In this document: piece by piece, positions 30,554 through 40,514 of the stretch
Numbering within the stretch: the stretch's first letter is position 1
Layout: each line of letters begins with the position of its first letter
Assembly: GCF_022829465.1 (NCBI RefSeq)
Contig: NZ_JAKSXZ010000101.1
Span: forward strand, 1-64,000
Source of the DNA: Methylobacterium sp. J-067
GTDB lineage: Bacteria; Pseudomonadota; Alphaproteobacteria; Rhizobiales; Beijerinckiaceae
DNA: 64,000 nt
Direction: 5' to 3'
Notes under the pieces: generated by a model
Told to the model about the DNA's origin: nothing
The model's database searches: none
Seen by the model: only the letters and a program-made list of their open reading frames with translations
Program-made: the position numbers and the translations under genes

Positions 30554-32512
30554 TCAGGCGGAGAGGCGCAGGGGCTCGCCGCCGGACTCGTCCTCGGCGA
30601 GGCGGGCGAGGAGGTCGCCGATCGGCATCGGGCGGCCGACGAGGTAGCCCTGGATGTAGCGGCAGCCGTGGCGGCGGGCGGCCTCGCGCTGGTCCTCCGT
30701 CTCGATCCCCTCCGCGATGCCGTCGAGGCCGAGGTTGCGGCACAGGCTGAGGATCGTGGCGATCACGCTCCCGCCGACCTCGGTGTCGGCGGCGGCCATG
30801 AAGCTGCGGTCGATCTTGATCTTGTCGAGGGGCAGGCGGTGGACGTAGCCGAGGCTCGAATAGCCGGTCCCGAAATCGTCGAGGGCGATCTTGATGCCCA
30901 GGGCCCGCAGGGCGACGATCGCGGTCTTGGCCTGCTCGAAGTCGCGCATCAGCGCGGTCTCGGTGAGTTCGAGGGTGAGCCGCCGGGGGTCGAGGCGGCT
31001 CTCGCGCACGGCGGCGATGATCGCGTCCACCGTCTCGGGGGCGGCGAGGTCGTGCGCGGAGAGGTTGAAGGACAGGCCGACCCGGTGCGGCAGGCGGGCG
31101 GCGTCGGCGAGCGCCTTGCGCAGCAGCAGGAGCGTGACGGCGTGGATCATGCCGCTGCGCTCGGCGGCGGCCACGAAGCGGTCCGGCGGGACCTGCCCGA
31201 GGACGGGGCTCGTCCAGCGCGCCAGGGCCTCCACCAGGGTGATCGCCCCGGTCTCGGTGTCGAGGATCGGCTGGTAGTGCATCCGCATCTCGGCGGGCAG
31301 GTCGGCGGTGCGCAGGGCGGTCTCCACCGCCCGCTCGGCGCGGATCGCGTCCTCGTGGACCTGCGAGAACAGGGTCGTCCGGCCCCGGCGGTGCAGCTTG
31401 GAATGGTAGAGCGCGTAATCGGCGCGGTCGAACAGGGCCGCCGCCTCGCGGCCGGCGCTCGGGAACTTGGCGAGGCCGCAGGAGCATCCGGCCACCACCC
31501 GGATCTCCGCCAGCCGGATCGGCTCCTGCAAGGCCGCGCAGATCCCGTCGCAGAACGCGATCACCGTCGCGGGCGCCGCCGGATCGCGGATGAGGACGCC
31601 GAACTCGTCGCCGCCGAGGCGGGCGAGGGTCACGCCGGGCCCCGCGAAGGCGGCGAGGCGCCGCCCGGTCTCGGCCAGCACCCGGTCGCCCGCCGTGTGG
31701 CCGTAGGTGTCGTTGATCGGCTTGAACTGGTCGAGGTCGAAGATCGCCAGGGCGAAGCGCCCGTCCTCGGCGGCGCAGGTCCGGGTCAGGTCTTCGAGGT
31801 GCTGGAAGAAGTAGCGCCGGTTCGGCAGGCCGGTGAGGCTGTCGGTGTGGGCGAGGCGGGCATTCTCGTCGGAGAGCCGGCTCGCCTCGGCCTTCGAGGC
31901 GACGAGTTCCACGAAATCCCGGTAGTTGCTGGTCAGGATGCGCACCATCACCGCCGTCACGAAGGCGGTGTCGACGGCGACCGCCAGGAAGACCTCGTTC
32001 CCGCTGAGGAGGCAGCAGACGAGGAACACGGCGAGCACCGTGCCGGTGCTGATGTAGGCGGCGGCCGGCAGGTGCGTCAGGCAGAAGGTGCAGGCGATGA
32101 TCGTGACGCTGATGAAGATCGCCACGTGGTACTGCTCGTAGGGGCCGCCGTAGTCGCGCAGGGCCACCGCCCAGCCCACGAACACCGCCGAGAGGATGGC
32201 CGTGAGGGTCGTCGTGACGTTCAGTTGCCGGATCGCCTGCGCCTCGGTCAGCGTCTCCGGCCGGATCCGCCACCACGTCGCCGCGCGCGCGAAGCAGATG
32301 AAGACGACGAGTACGGGAAAGACCAGGGTCAGGAGAGCCGGGGCGACGCGCAGATGCGTGGCGGCGAGCGTCCAGGAATTGACGCAGAGCAATCCGTAGA
32401 GGGTCGGGATCTGCTTGCGCAGTTCCGACACCTGCCGCGTGGCCGGCAGTGTCTCGGCGCGCCGCACGAGGAGGGCTGTCAGCGGATGATGGAAACGAAT
32501 TCGCCTGAACAT
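30554..32512 (-). CDS. Membrane-bound GGDEF-EAL protein (c-di-GMP turnover)
   Basis: 652 residues. The N-terminal region (about 55-200) has five to six hydrophobic segments forming a membrane sensor. GGDEF domain (about 225-390): DSLTGLPNRRYFF and intact LARLGGDEFGV. EAL domain (about 400-645): VEALARW, FNLSAHDL, ELTETALM, DDFGTGYSSL, KIDRSF, AEGIET, IQGYLVGRPMP, all catalytic residues present. It can both make and degrade c-di-GMP. It lies 173 bp upstream of the LOV gene start, same strand, as a separate unit. Confidence 0.95.
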   Translation of the reverse strand: MFRRIRFHHPLTALLVRRAETLPATRQVSELRKQIPTLYGLLCVNSWTLAATHLRVAPALLTLVFPVLVVFICFARAATWWRIRPETLTEAQAIRQLNVTTTLTAILSAVFVGWAVALRDYGGPYEQYHVAIFISVTIIACTFCLTHLPAAAYISTGTVLAVFLVCCLLSGNEVFLAVAVDTAFVTAVMVRILTSNYRDFVELVASKAEASRLSDENARLAHTDSLTGLPNRRYFFQHLEDLTRTCAAEDGRFALAIFDLDQFKPINDTYGHTAGDRVLAETGRRLAAFAGPGVTLARLGGDEFGVLIRDPAAPATVIAFCDGICAALQEPIRLAEIRVVAGCSCGLAKFPSAGREAAALFDRADYALYHSKLHRRGRTTLFSQVHEDAIRAERAVETALRTADLPAEMRMHYQPILDTETGAITLVEALARWTSPVLGQVPPDRFVAAAERSGMIHAVTLLLLRKALADAARLPHRVGLSFNLSAHDLAAPETVDAIIAAVRESRLDPRRLTLELTETALMRDFEQAKTAIVALRALGIKIALDDFGTGYSSLGYVHRLPLDKIKIDRSFMAAADTEVGGSVIATILSLCRNLGLDGIAEGIETEDQREAARRHGCRYIQGYLVGRPMPIGDLLARLAEDESGGEPLRLSA

Positions 32513-32851
32513 TGCGCCCGCGCCGGAATGATCTTCCGCAATGTAATTTGAATTAATTAAAGGTCGCTTGCACCATTCTCTGACATCGCAAGGGAAGAGG
32601 TGAGGATGATCCTTCCACGATCAATCTATCGCGCAAACGTGAGAATCTATATCTGTCCATTTGCGAGAGCGATCGGGTGAACGTCGGGCGATCCGGGATG
32701 GCCTTCACAGGGATCGATCCCGTTGCGGTAAGGCACCGCCGGGGCCACCGACCTTGACCGGACTCAAAAGGTCCCGCAGCCCCTGCGAAAGGGGCGGAAG
32801 GGCCGGGCGAATGCCCTATAATCGCTGCCGGCACGAGGGGGGGGGTCAGCG
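32513..32851. other. 339-bp divergent intergenic region
   Basis: Lies between the GGDEF-EAL gene and the Crp/Fnr gene. It is conspicuously AT-rich for this genome around 32540-32570 (TTTGAATTAATTAAAGG) and 32630-32670. A CGCAAA ... TTTGCG inverted pair flanks 32633-32665. It probably holds both promoters. Frames in it look random and no small gene or RNA is convincing. Confidence 0.5.
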
Positions 32852-33598
32852 ATGGCAGAGACGATCCAGGCGGACACCAATCCCTTCGTCCGCAAGATCG
32901 AGAGCGTGGCGCTGTTCGACCTGTCGGACTCCGAGCGGGCGGCTTTGGTCGGGTTGCCGCTGCACGTGGCGGAGTACGAGACCGGGCAGGACATCGTGGT
33001 GGAGCACGACCGGCCGAACCGGTGCTTCGCGGTGCTGAGCGGGATCGCGGCGACCTACAAGACCACCGAGGACGGGCGGCGGCAGGTGACGGCCTACCAC
33101 GTCCCCGGCGACGTGCCGGATTTCCAGAGCCTGCATCTGGAGGTGCTCGATTTCAGCATCTGCGCCGTGGCGCCGCTGCGCATCGGCTTCGTGCAGCACG
33201 AGGCCCTGCGCGCGCTGTTTGCCGCCGAGCCCCGCCTCGGCGACGCGTTCTGGCGCACGACGCTGATCGAGGGCTCGCTCGCCCGGGAATGGATGCTCAA
33301 CAACGGCCGGCGGGAATCCTACCCGCGCATGGCCCACCTGTTCTGCGAGTTGATGATCCGCCTGGAGATGGTCGGCCTCGCGGCCGACAATTCCTGCGGC
33401 CTGCCCCTCACGCAGTACGAACTCGGCGACGCGCTCGGCATCACCTCGGTCCATGTGAACCGGATCCTGAAGGAGCTGCGCGAGAGCGGCCTCATCACCC
33501 TCGGGGGCGGGCGCCTGACGATCCACGATTGGGACGCCCTCGCCAAGGCCGGCGAGTTCGACCCCACCTACCTCCACCTGCGCCACATGGACGGCTGA
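32852..33598 (+). CDS. Crp/Fnr-family transcriptional regulator
   Basis: 248 residues. The cyclic-nucleotide-binding-type beta barrel covers about 20-130 (EYETGQDIVVEHDRPNRCFAVLSG). It is followed by a dimerisation helix and an HTH_Crp domain (LTQYELGDALGITSVHVNRILKELRESGLITLGGGRLTIHD, about 185-225). No N-terminal four-cysteine Fe-S motif, so it is not an oxygen-sensing Fnr. Many such proteins occur in Methylobacterium; the ligand is unknown. It converges on the diguanylate cyclase gene with only 3 bp between. Confidence 0.93.
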   Translation: MAETIQADTNPFVRKIESVALFDLSDSERAALVGLPLHVAEYETGQDIVVEHDRPNRCFAVLSGIAATYKTTEDGRRQVTAYHVPGDVPDFQSLHLEVLDFSICAVAPLRIGFVQHEALRALFAAEPRLGDAFWRTTLIEGSLAREWMLNNGRRESYPRMAHLFCELMIRLEMVGLAADNSCGLPLTQYELGDALGITSVHVNRILKELRESGLITLGGGRLTIHDWDALAKAGEFDPTYLHLRHMDG

Positions 33599-33601
33599 GC
33601 C

Positions 33602-35086
33602 TCAGCCGGCCGCCGAGAGACGCGGCGGCGGGTGGCTTTCCTGCGCCCCGGCATGGCAGACGCGGTCCCGCCCCTGCCGCTTGGCGGCGTAGAGGGCCGC
33701 GTCGGCGGCGTCGATCCAGCCCTGCAGGCTCGCGGCGGGGGCGAGCGCGCCATGGGCCATGCCGACGCTGAGGGTGAGGATGCCGCGCGGATGGTCGGCA
33801 TGGGGCAGGCCCAGGGCGGCGACGCCCGCGCGCACCGATTCCGCCAGCATCGCGGCCTCGCCGGGCTCGCAGCGGACGAGGAGGGCGAATTCCTCGCCCC
33901 CGACCCGGAAGGCGCTGCCGCCGGCCTGCGCCGCGCGCCCGCACAGCACGGCGGCGACCTGCTTCAGCGCCCGGTCGCCGGCCGGGTGGCCGTAGCGGTC
34001 GTTGAAGCCCTTGAAATGGTCGGCGTCGATGCTGAGCAGCGCCCAGCGCGCCCGCTCGGCGGGCTCGGCGCAGCGGGTGACGCTCACCTCGAAATGCCGC
34101 CGGTTCCACAGGCCGGTCAGGGCGTCGGTGGCGGCGAGCCGTTCGAGTTCGGCCCGCGCGGCCAGGGCCTGCCGCTCCGCGCGCTCCCGGCGGCTGAACT
34201 CCCGGTGCAGCAGCCCGACGACGCCGAGGATCCCGAGGCTCAGGAGCAGGGCCAGCGCCAGGACGATGTGGGTCTGCGGCTTCCAGGCCCGGTCGATGGC
34301 CGTGGCCGGCAGGAACACCGACAGGCGCAGCGGCCAGGGGCCGACCTGCCGCGCCTCCCGCAGGCCCGGCGCGTCGGCGGCGGTGGGCTGCCCGGTGTTC
34401 ATCACCTCGCTTCCGTCCGTGAAGTCGAGGGTGACGGTGAAGTCGCGGCTGCCCTTCAGGCGGTCGAGGACCTCCCGGAAATAGGCCAGCTCGATCGCGC
34501 CCACGATGACGCCGGCGAAACTGCCGTCCGCGTAGGCGAAGCGGCGGCTCAGGGGGATCATGTCCCGCCCGCTCAGCCGCGTGCGCCACGGGCGGCCGAT
34601 GAACAGGCCGGTCTCCAGCGCGTCCCGGTGGATCGTGAAATAGAGCCGGTCGGACCCGTCGAGGCGGCGCGGGACGAGGGAGCCCGAATCGAGGAAGGCG
34701 TGGCCCTTCTCATCGAGGACGAGGATCGAGCCGTAGCCCCGCGCCTGCGACACCCGGTCGAACAGGCCGAGGTGGCGCAGTTCCGGCGAGGCCCCGTCGA
34801 GGGTAGGCAGGTTCAGGCGGCTCGACACGGTCATCAGCGACAGGTCGTAGAGTTCGATGTCGCGCGCGATCGCCCGCTCGCTGGTGCCGAGCAGGCCGAG
34901 GGCGTCGTGGCGGGCGCTGTCCCAGGCCTGCCGGCGCAGGTCGTGGATCGTCCAGGCGGTGTAGATCCACATGCCGCCGACCACCACGAGGGCGAGGGCG
35001 GCCAGCAGACGGCGCGGCGTGGCGGGTGCCGTAGCCCCCGCCGCCTCGTCGGAAGCCCCCGTCTCTGCAGCCCGGTTCGCGCGCAT
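33602..35086 (-). CDS. Membrane diguanylate cyclase with PDC/dCache sensor
   Basis: 494 residues. TM1 is at about 27-47, an extracytoplasmic double-Cache-type sensor at about 50-275 (YGSILVLDEKGHAFLDSGSLVP, RMIPLSRRFAY-type loop, DFTVTLDFTDGS), and TM2 at about 278-298. The GGDEF domain (325-485) has DALTGLWNRRHFE, SIDADHFKGFNDRYGHPAGD and the active-site variant GGEEF. It makes c-di-GMP in response to an external small molecule. It ends 3 bp from the Crp/Fnr gene. Confidence 0.94.
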   Translation of the reverse strand: MRANRAAETGASDEAAGATAPATPRRLLAALALVVVGGMWIYTAWTIHDLRRQAWDSARHDALGLLGTSERAIARDIELYDLSLMTVSSRLNLPTLDGASPELRHLGLFDRVSQARGYGSILVLDEKGHAFLDSGSLVPRRLDGSDRLYFTIHRDALETGLFIGRPWRTRLSGRDMIPLSRRFAYADGSFAGVIVGAIELAYFREVLDRLKGSRDFTVTLDFTDGSEVMNTGQPTAADAPGLREARQVGPWPLRLSVFLPATAIDRAWKPQTHIVLALALLLSLGILGVVGLLHREFSRRERAERQALAARAELERLAATDALTGLWNRRHFEVSVTRCAEPAERARWALLSIDADHFKGFNDRYGHPAGDRALKQVAAVLCGRAAQAGGSAFRVGGEEFALLVRCEPGEAAMLAESVRAGVAALGLPHADHPRGILTLSVGMAHGALAPAASLQGWIDAADAALYAAKRQGRDRVCHAGAQESHPPPRLSAAG

Positions 35087-35136
35087 CGTCCCTCGTGGGC
35101 TCGGCCCAATGCCGCCCGCTCCTCACCACAGGTTGC

Positions 35137-38100
35137 TCACCGGGGGTTAGAGAAAACTTGCGAATTGCGGTCTCCTGCGACTTTATCCCCTTCGATAGGA
35201 CGCCGTTGCTGCTCGTTTTGCGCCGATCTCTTCGCGTTGGGCTCACGGCCAAGTGATCGGCTCCGTTCGACAAGAACAGGTCGGCTCGTCGGGCCGCCGC
35301 CGGGGGGCCGGCCGAACCGGGCATAGAGGCCCGGCAAAACCACGAGGGTGAGGAGCGTCGCGCTGATCAGCCCGCCGATCACCACCGTGGCGAGGGGGCG
35401 CTGGATCTCGGCCCCGGTCCCGGTGGCGAGCGCCATCGGCACGAAGCCGAGGGAGGCGACGAGCGCCGTCATGGCCACCGGCCGCAGCCGGGTCGCGGCG
35501 CCCTCGCGGATCGCCTCACGCAGGGGAAGCCCCCCGGCGGCGAGACTGCGGATCGCGCTGATCATCACGAGGCCGTTCAGGACCGCGACGCCGGAGAGGG
35601 CGATGAAGCCCACCGCCGCCGGCACCGAGACCGGCATGTCCCGCAGCCACAGGGCGAGGATGCCCCCGGTCAGCGCCAGGGGCACGGCGCTGAACACGAG
35701 GAGCGCGTCGCGCACCGAGCCGAGCGCCGAACCGAGGAGCAGGAGGATCAAGAGGAAGCAGGCCGGCACCACCGCCGCGAGCCGGCGCTTGGCCGAGGCG
35801 AGGTTCTCGAACTGCCCGCCCCAGGTCAGGGCGGAGCCCGCCGGCAGGGCCACCGCCTGTCCCACCTGAGATTGCGCCTCGGCCACCACCGAGCCGATGT
35901 CCCGCCCGCGCACGTTGGCCGTCACCACCACCCGGCGGCGGCCGTTCTCGCGGCTGATCTGGTTCGGCCCCTCGGTGACGGAGAAGGATGCGACCTGCTT
36001 GAGCAGGACCGAGCCCGCCCTCCCCCCGGCGCCGGGCGGCAGCGGCACGGGGATATTCTCCAGCGTCTCGCGGTCCTCGCGGACCCGGTCGGTGAGGCGC
36101 ACGACGATGGGGAAGCGGCGGTCGCCCTCGAACACCACCCCCGCCTCGCGCCCGCCGATGGCGGCGCCGATCACGTCCTGGATCGCCCCGGTGCTGAGGC
36201 CGTAGCGGGCGGCCTCGGCCTTGTCGATCCGGATGTCGAGGATGGGCAGGCCCTCGATCTGCTCGACCTTCACGTCCTCGGCGCCCGCGATGCCGCGCAG
36301 GATCCCGGCGATGCGGTTCGCCGTGGCGAGCAGGGGCTCGAACTCGTCGCCGAACAGCTTCACCGCGAGGTCGCCGCGGGTGCCCGCGAGCAACTCGTTG
36401 AAGCGGAGCTGGATCGGCTGCGAGAACTCGTAGACGTTGCCCGCGAGCTGCCCGACCGCCGTCTCGATCCGCGCCTGCAGGTCCGCCTTGGGCAGGGCCG
36501 GGTTGGGCCACTGCCCGCGCGGCTTCAGGATGACGAAGGTGTCCGAGGAGTTCGGCGGCATCGGATCGGAGGCGACTTCGGCCGTGCCGGTCTTGGAGAA
36601 GACCGTCGCGACCTCGGGGAAGGCCAGGACCGCCTTCTCGACCTTCAATTGCATCGCCTGCGACTGGGTGAGGGAGGTCGAGGGGATGCGGGTGGCGTTG
36701 AGCGCGATGGCCTCCTCGTCGAGTTGCGGGATGAACTCGGTGCCGAGCCGGGTCGCGAGGAGGCCCGCGCCTGCGAGGAGCGCCAGGGCGAGGGCGGCGA
36801 AGGCGAAGGGCGCCCGGATCGCGGCGTCGAGGACCGGCCGGTAGGCGGCCTTCATCCCCCGGACCAGGGCGTTGTCCGTTTCGCTCACCCGTCCGGTGAG
36901 GACGATGGCGAGGAGCGCGGGCACGAAGGTCAGCGACAGGACGAAGGCGCAGGCCAGCGCGATGATGACGGTGAGCGCCATCGGCTCGAACATCTTGCCC
37001 TCCACCCCGGTGAAGGTGAGGAGCGGGACGTAGACGAGGATGATGATCGCCTGTCCGTAGAGGGAGGGGGCGATCATCTCGCGGGCCGAATCCCGCACGG
37101 TGGTCAGCCGTTCCTCCAGGGCGAGGGGCCGCCCGAGGGCGTGCTGGCGCTCCGCGACGTGGCGCAGGGCGTTCTCGCTGATGATCACGGCGCCATCGAC
37201 GATCAGCCCGAAATCGAGGGCGCCGAGGCTCATGAGGTTCGCCGAGATCTTCGCCTCGACCATCCCGGTCATCGTCATCAGCATGGCGACGGGGATGACG
37301 AGGGCCGTCACCACGGCCGCGCGGATGTTGCCGAGCAGCAGGAACAGGATCACCACGACGAGGAGCGCCCCCTCGGAGAGGTTTTTCGCCACCGTCCGCA
37401 CCGTGGCCTCCACGAGCTGCGTGCGGTCGAGGACGATGCGGATCTCGATGCCGGGGGGCAGGGAGCGGCGGATCGCGTCCATCCGCGCCGTGACGGCCTC
37501 CGCCACCGTGCGGCTGTTCTCGCCGATGAGCATGAGCGCGGTGCCGATCACCGCCTCGGCGCCGTCCTCGCTGCCGGAGCCGGTGCGTAGGTCGCGCCCG
37601 ATGCGCACGCTCGCCACGTCCGAGATCCGCACCGGCACGCCGCCGCGCGTAGCCACGACCACGTTGCCGATGTCGGCCATGCCCTCCAGCCGGCCGGCGG
37701 CGCGCACCACGTAGCTCTCGCCGTTGTCCTCCAGGTAGCGGGCGCCCTGGTTGGCGTTGTTCGCCTCCAGCGCCCGGGCCACGTCCGCGAAGGAGAGGTC
37801 GAGGGAGGCGAGCACGGTCGGATCGGGCTGGACGTGGTACTGCTTCTCGAACCCGCCGATGCTGTCGACCCCCGCCACCCCCGGCACGGTCCTGATCTGC
37901 GGCCGGACGATCCAATCCTGCACGGTGCGCAGATACGCCTTCCGTTCGAGGTCGCCGGTCAGGCGCTGGCCCTCGGGGGTGCGGTAGCTGCCGTCCTCCT
38001 GCCAGCCGGGCTTGCCGGCGGCGGCGGGCCGGCGCGCGTTGGCGTCCGCGAAGCGCACCGACCACATCACGATCTCCCCGAGGCCGGTGGAGATCGGCCC

Positions 38101-38487
38101 CATGGCGGCCTGGGCGCCGGGGGGAAGGTCCCGCGCCACCTGCGCGAGGCGTTCGGCCACCTGCTGGCGGGCGAAGTAGATGTCGAGCTTTTCCGCGAAG
38201 ACCGCCGTGACCTGCGAGAAGCCGTTGCGCGAGAGCGAGCGGGTGTAGTCGAGCCCCTTGATGCCGGCGAGGGCGGCCTCGATCGGGTAGGTGACCTGCT
38301 TCTCGATGTCGACCGGCGAGAGCGAGGGGGCGAGCGTGTTGATCTGCACCTGGTTGTTGGTGATGTCGGGCACCGCGTCGATGGGCAGGCGCGTCGCCGC
38401 GGAGAGCCCGAATCCGGCGGCGAGCAGGGTGAGGAGCAGCACCAGCCAGCGGCGCCGGACGGCAAAGTCGAGGATGCGGTCGATCAT
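35137..38487 (-). CDS. czcA: Heavy-metal efflux RND permease (CzcA family)
   Basis: 1116 residues. It has the RND architecture of two halves with 12 membrane helices and large periplasmic loops. The proton-relay helix reads DFGLIVDGAVIISENA, the signature of divalent-cation (Zn/Co/Cd/Ni) pumps, not Cu/Ag CusA. Start at 38487 (MIDRILDFAVRRRW). After the normal end near LPGLYARFGRPPGGG, about 50 unusual polar residues follow, encoded by lower-GC DNA (35137-35290), ending SQVFSNPR. The family usually stops at about 1040-1080. It is downstream of the adaptor gene (11-bp gap); no outer-membrane czcC is present. Confidence 0.94.
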   Translation of the reverse strand: MIDRILDFAVRRRWLVLLLTLLAAGFGLSAATRLPIDAVPDITNNQVQINTLAPSLSPVDIEKQVTYPIEAALAGIKGLDYTRSLSRNGFSQVTAVFAEKLDIYFARQQVAERLAQVARDLPPGAQAAMGPISTGLGEIVMWSVRFADANARRPAAAGKPGWQEDGSYRTPEGQRLTGDLERKAYLRTVQDWIVRPQIRTVPGVAGVDSIGGFEKQYHVQPDPTVLASLDLSFADVARALEANNANQGARYLEDNGESYVVRAAGRLEGMADIGNVVVATRGGVPVRISDVASVRIGRDLRTGSGSEDGAEAVIGTALMLIGENSRTVAEAVTARMDAIRRSLPPGIEIRIVLDRTQLVEATVRTVAKNLSEGALLVVVILFLLLGNIRAAVVTALVIPVAMLMTMTGMVEAKISANLMSLGALDFGLIVDGAVIISENALRHVAERQHALGRPLALEERLTTVRDSAREMIAPSLYGQAIIILVYVPLLTFTGVEGKMFEPMALTVIIALACAFVLSLTFVPALLAIVLTGRVSETDNALVRGMKAAYRPVLDAAIRAPFAFAALALALLAGAGLLATRLGTEFIPQLDEEAIALNATRIPSTSLTQSQAMQLKVEKAVLAFPEVATVFSKTGTAEVASDPMPPNSSDTFVILKPRGQWPNPALPKADLQARIETAVGQLAGNVYEFSQPIQLRFNELLAGTRGDLAVKLFGDEFEPLLATANRIAGILRGIAGAEDVKVEQIEGLPILDIRIDKAEAARYGLSTGAIQDVIGAAIGGREAGVVFEGDRRFPIVVRLTDRVREDRETLENIPVPLPPGAGGRAGSVLLKQVASFSVTEGPNQISRENGRRRVVVTANVRGRDIGSVVAEAQSQVGQAVALPAGSALTWGGQFENLASAKRRLAAVVPACFLLILLLLGSALGSVRDALLVFSAVPLALTGGILALWLRDMPVSVPAAVGFIALSGVAVLNGLVMISAIRSLAAGGLPLREAIREGAATRLRPVAMTALVASLGFVPMALATGTGAEIQRPLATVVIGGLISATLLTLVVLPGLYARFGRPPGGGPTSRPVLVERSRSLGREPNAKRSAQNEQQRRPIEGDKVAGDRNSQVFSNPR

Positions 38488-38498
38488 GTCCGGTCTCC

Positions 38499-39743
38499 TC
38501 AGTGGCCGTGCTCGGCTTCGCTCTTCCCGAGCTCGGCCTTGAGGAGGAAGCTGTTGCCGACGACGACCTCCTCCCCCGGCGACAGGCCGGAGACGACCTC
38601 CACCGCGTCGTCGTCGGCGCGGCCGAGTTCGACCTCGCGCTTGGCGAAGCCGTCGGGCACCCGCACGAAGACCACGCGCTTGCCCTCGATCGTCTGGAGC
38701 GCCGGCTTCGGCAGGCGCACGGCGACGGGATCCTCCGCGATGCCGATCTCGGCGGTGACGTAGGTGCCGGGGCGCCACGCCATGTCCGCGTTCGGAAGCG
38801 CCACGACGACCCGCGCCGAGCGGGTCTCGGTGTTGAGGAGCGGGCTCACGAAGATCACGCGGCCCCGGCCGACCGGGGTCTCGGCCCCCTGCCCCCGCCG
38901 CACCGCCACCGGGGCGCCGTCGCGCACGTCCGCGAGGTCGGAGGTCGAGACCGCGAGGTCGATCCAGACGCTCGACAGGTCGGCCACGGTGTAGAGGTCG
39001 GCGGGGTCGCCCTCCTTGCCGACCGCCGTGCCGACATCGACCTTGCGCTCCACGATCCGCCCGCCGAGCGGCGCGCGCAGCTCGTACTGGCGCAGGGTCG
39101 AGGCGTTGGGGGTCGCCTCGTCCCGCTTCTGCGCGGCGGCGACCTCGGCGGCGGCGAGGCCGAGCGCCGAGAGCTTCTGCCGGGCGAGGTCCAGGCGCAG
39201 CTGGTTCTCCTGGAACAGGGCGCGGGCGTTCTGCCACGCTGCCTCGGAGACCGCGCGGGAGGCGAGCAGCTTCTCCTGGCGCTCGAAATTGGCCTTCTGC
39301 AATTCCGACTGGACGAGGGCCGTCAGGTAGTCGCTCTTGGCGTCGGCGACCTCGCGGCTGTCGAGGATCGCCACCACGTCGCCCTTGGCGACCTCGTCGC
39401 CCAGGCGCTTGCGCATCTGCGAGACCGTACCGACCACCCGCGCCGGGACGCGGGCGATGCGGTCGGCATCGGGCGTCACCGTGCCGGGCACGAGAACGTG
39501 GCGGGACAGGATCCCGCCGCGTACCGGCGCCACCGCGATCTCCTGATCGCGGATCTGCTCCGGCGTCATCCTGACGAGCCCTTCGCCCGCCTCCGCCGGG
39601 CCGTGGTCGTGATCGTGTTCGTCCGCGTGCGCGGCCGGGGTCGGGGCCGGCGGGGAATCCCTGGCCGGGCCGAGGGACAGGGGGATGGCGGCGCCCGCGA
39701 GGAGGCCGGCGGCCACGAGGGCCGCGCTCGAAAGGATGCGCAT
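38499..39743 (-). CDS. czcB: RND efflux periplasmic adaptor (CzcB family)
   Basis: 414 residues. A signal/anchor segment lies at 1-24, followed by a His-rich metal-binding stretch (HADEHDHDHGPAEAGEG, about 39-55) and a second one at the end (SEAEHGH). The adaptor core has the barrel-sandwich hybrid (VPARVVGTVSQMRKRLGDEVAKGDVVAILDS), an alpha-hairpin (KSDYLTALVQSELQKANFERQEKL) and the return half (LRAPLGGRIVERKVDVGTAV). It links the CzcA pump to the outer-membrane channel and may pass metal to it. The order in the operon is small secreted protein, czcB, czcA. Confidence 0.93.
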   Translation of the reverse strand: MRILSSAALVAAGLLAGAAIPLSLGPARDSPPAPTPAAHADEHDHDHGPAEAGEGLVRMTPEQIRDQEIAVAPVRGGILSRHVLVPGTVTPDADRIARVPARVVGTVSQMRKRLGDEVAKGDVVAILDSREVADAKSDYLTALVQSELQKANFERQEKLLASRAVSEAAWQNARALFQENQLRLDLARQKLSALGLAAAEVAAAQKRDEATPNASTLRQYELRAPLGGRIVERKVDVGTAVGKEGDPADLYTVADLSSVWIDLAVSTSDLADVRDGAPVAVRRGQGAETPVGRGRVIFVSPLLNTETRSARVVVALPNADMAWRPGTYVTAEIGIAEDPVAVRLPKPALQTIEGKRVVFVRVPDGFAKREVELGRADDDAVEVVSGLSPGEEVVVGNSFLLKAELGKSEAEHGH

Positions 39744-39834
39744 GGAACAGGCTCGGCCGGGATCGCGGGCCTCTTGGCCTCGCGCGATCGGTTGCGGTCA
39801 GGGGACGGATCGGACCACGCGGGTCCGCGTCGCC

Positions 39835-40221
39835 TCAGGCGCGGGGGGGCCGGGGGAGCCTGTCGGGGACGACCGAGGAGGCCGTCACATGGGTGCGGGC
39901 GTAGCGCGGGCGCGGCGAGGCGGCGGGCGGGGCGAGGCCCGCCTCGCAGGGGGTCGCGCTCACGTGGCAGCCGCAATGGGCGTGGCAGACGAGACCGGGA
40001 TCGGCCGCCTGAGGCGCGGCCTCCGCGACGGCGCCGGCCTGTCCGAGGGTGAGTGCGGTCCCGTCATGGTGCCGGTGGAACGCCAGATCCTCCGCGAGCC
40101 CGGCCGCCGGCACCGCGAGGGCCAGGGCGAGGACGAGCGCGATCATCCGGGCGGCGGCCTGCCACCACCCGCCAGCCGCTCCTGAGGCCCCGAAGGCCCC
40201 CTGTCGACGTGCCGCGATCAT
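39835..40221 (-). CDS. Secreted Cys/His-rich protein of the metal-efflux operon
   Basis: 128 residues with AAGGAGG 4 nt upstream of the ATG at 40221. A hydrophobic signal segment (IALVLALALAVPAAGLAEDL, about 27-45) may also be reached from an internal ATG at 40146. The mature part contains FHRHHDG and CHAHCGCHVS, a compact Cys/His cluster able to bind metal. The tail is Pro/Arg-rich. No family assigned; it resembles the small periplasmic proteins often found ahead of czc/cnr genes. It lies 91 bp upstream of czcB. Confidence 0.65.
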   Translation of the reverse strand: MIAARRQGAFGASGAAGGWWQAAARMIALVLALALAVPAAGLAEDLAFHRHHDGTALTLGQAGAVAEAAPQAADPGLVCHAHCGCHVSATPCEAGLAPPAASPRPRYARTHVTASSVVPDRLPRPPRA

Positions 40222-40514
40222 CCTCCCTCCTTATGGGCGATGTCCGGGCTCGGCACAAGCAACGCCCCCCGCATTGCTTGAGTTACTGCGATAGAACACG
40301 CAAACTAATCAACTCAGATGACAAATGATGCCACGGCTAAAACCGACACAGAGAATGATCTCGCCACAATTCAGACCGTGTTAATGAGATTGCGCGGCGG
40401 CGCTGTATAGGAATTGTCAACAACAACCGGGCATTGTGCCGAACGGGAAGCGGCGCGATCGCGTTCCCCGGTGTCGCTCTCGCGCAGGCCACACGCCGGC
40501 CAGGGGTTTTTCGG

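Noticed and set aside
32553..32834. 93-codon minus-strand frame in the intergenic region
   Set aside because: No homology pattern or ribosome site; the region is better explained as divergent promoters.
35137..39237. Possible fusion of the adaptor and CzcA in one 1366-residue frame
   Set aside because: The upstream 250 residues are Arg/Gly-rich shadow of czcB; CzcA starts at 38487 with the family N-terminus.
40222..40514. Search for a riboswitch or metal-sensing leader before the czc operon
   Set aside because: No conserved aptamer pattern or terminator was recognisable; only ordinary AT-richer promoter DNA.
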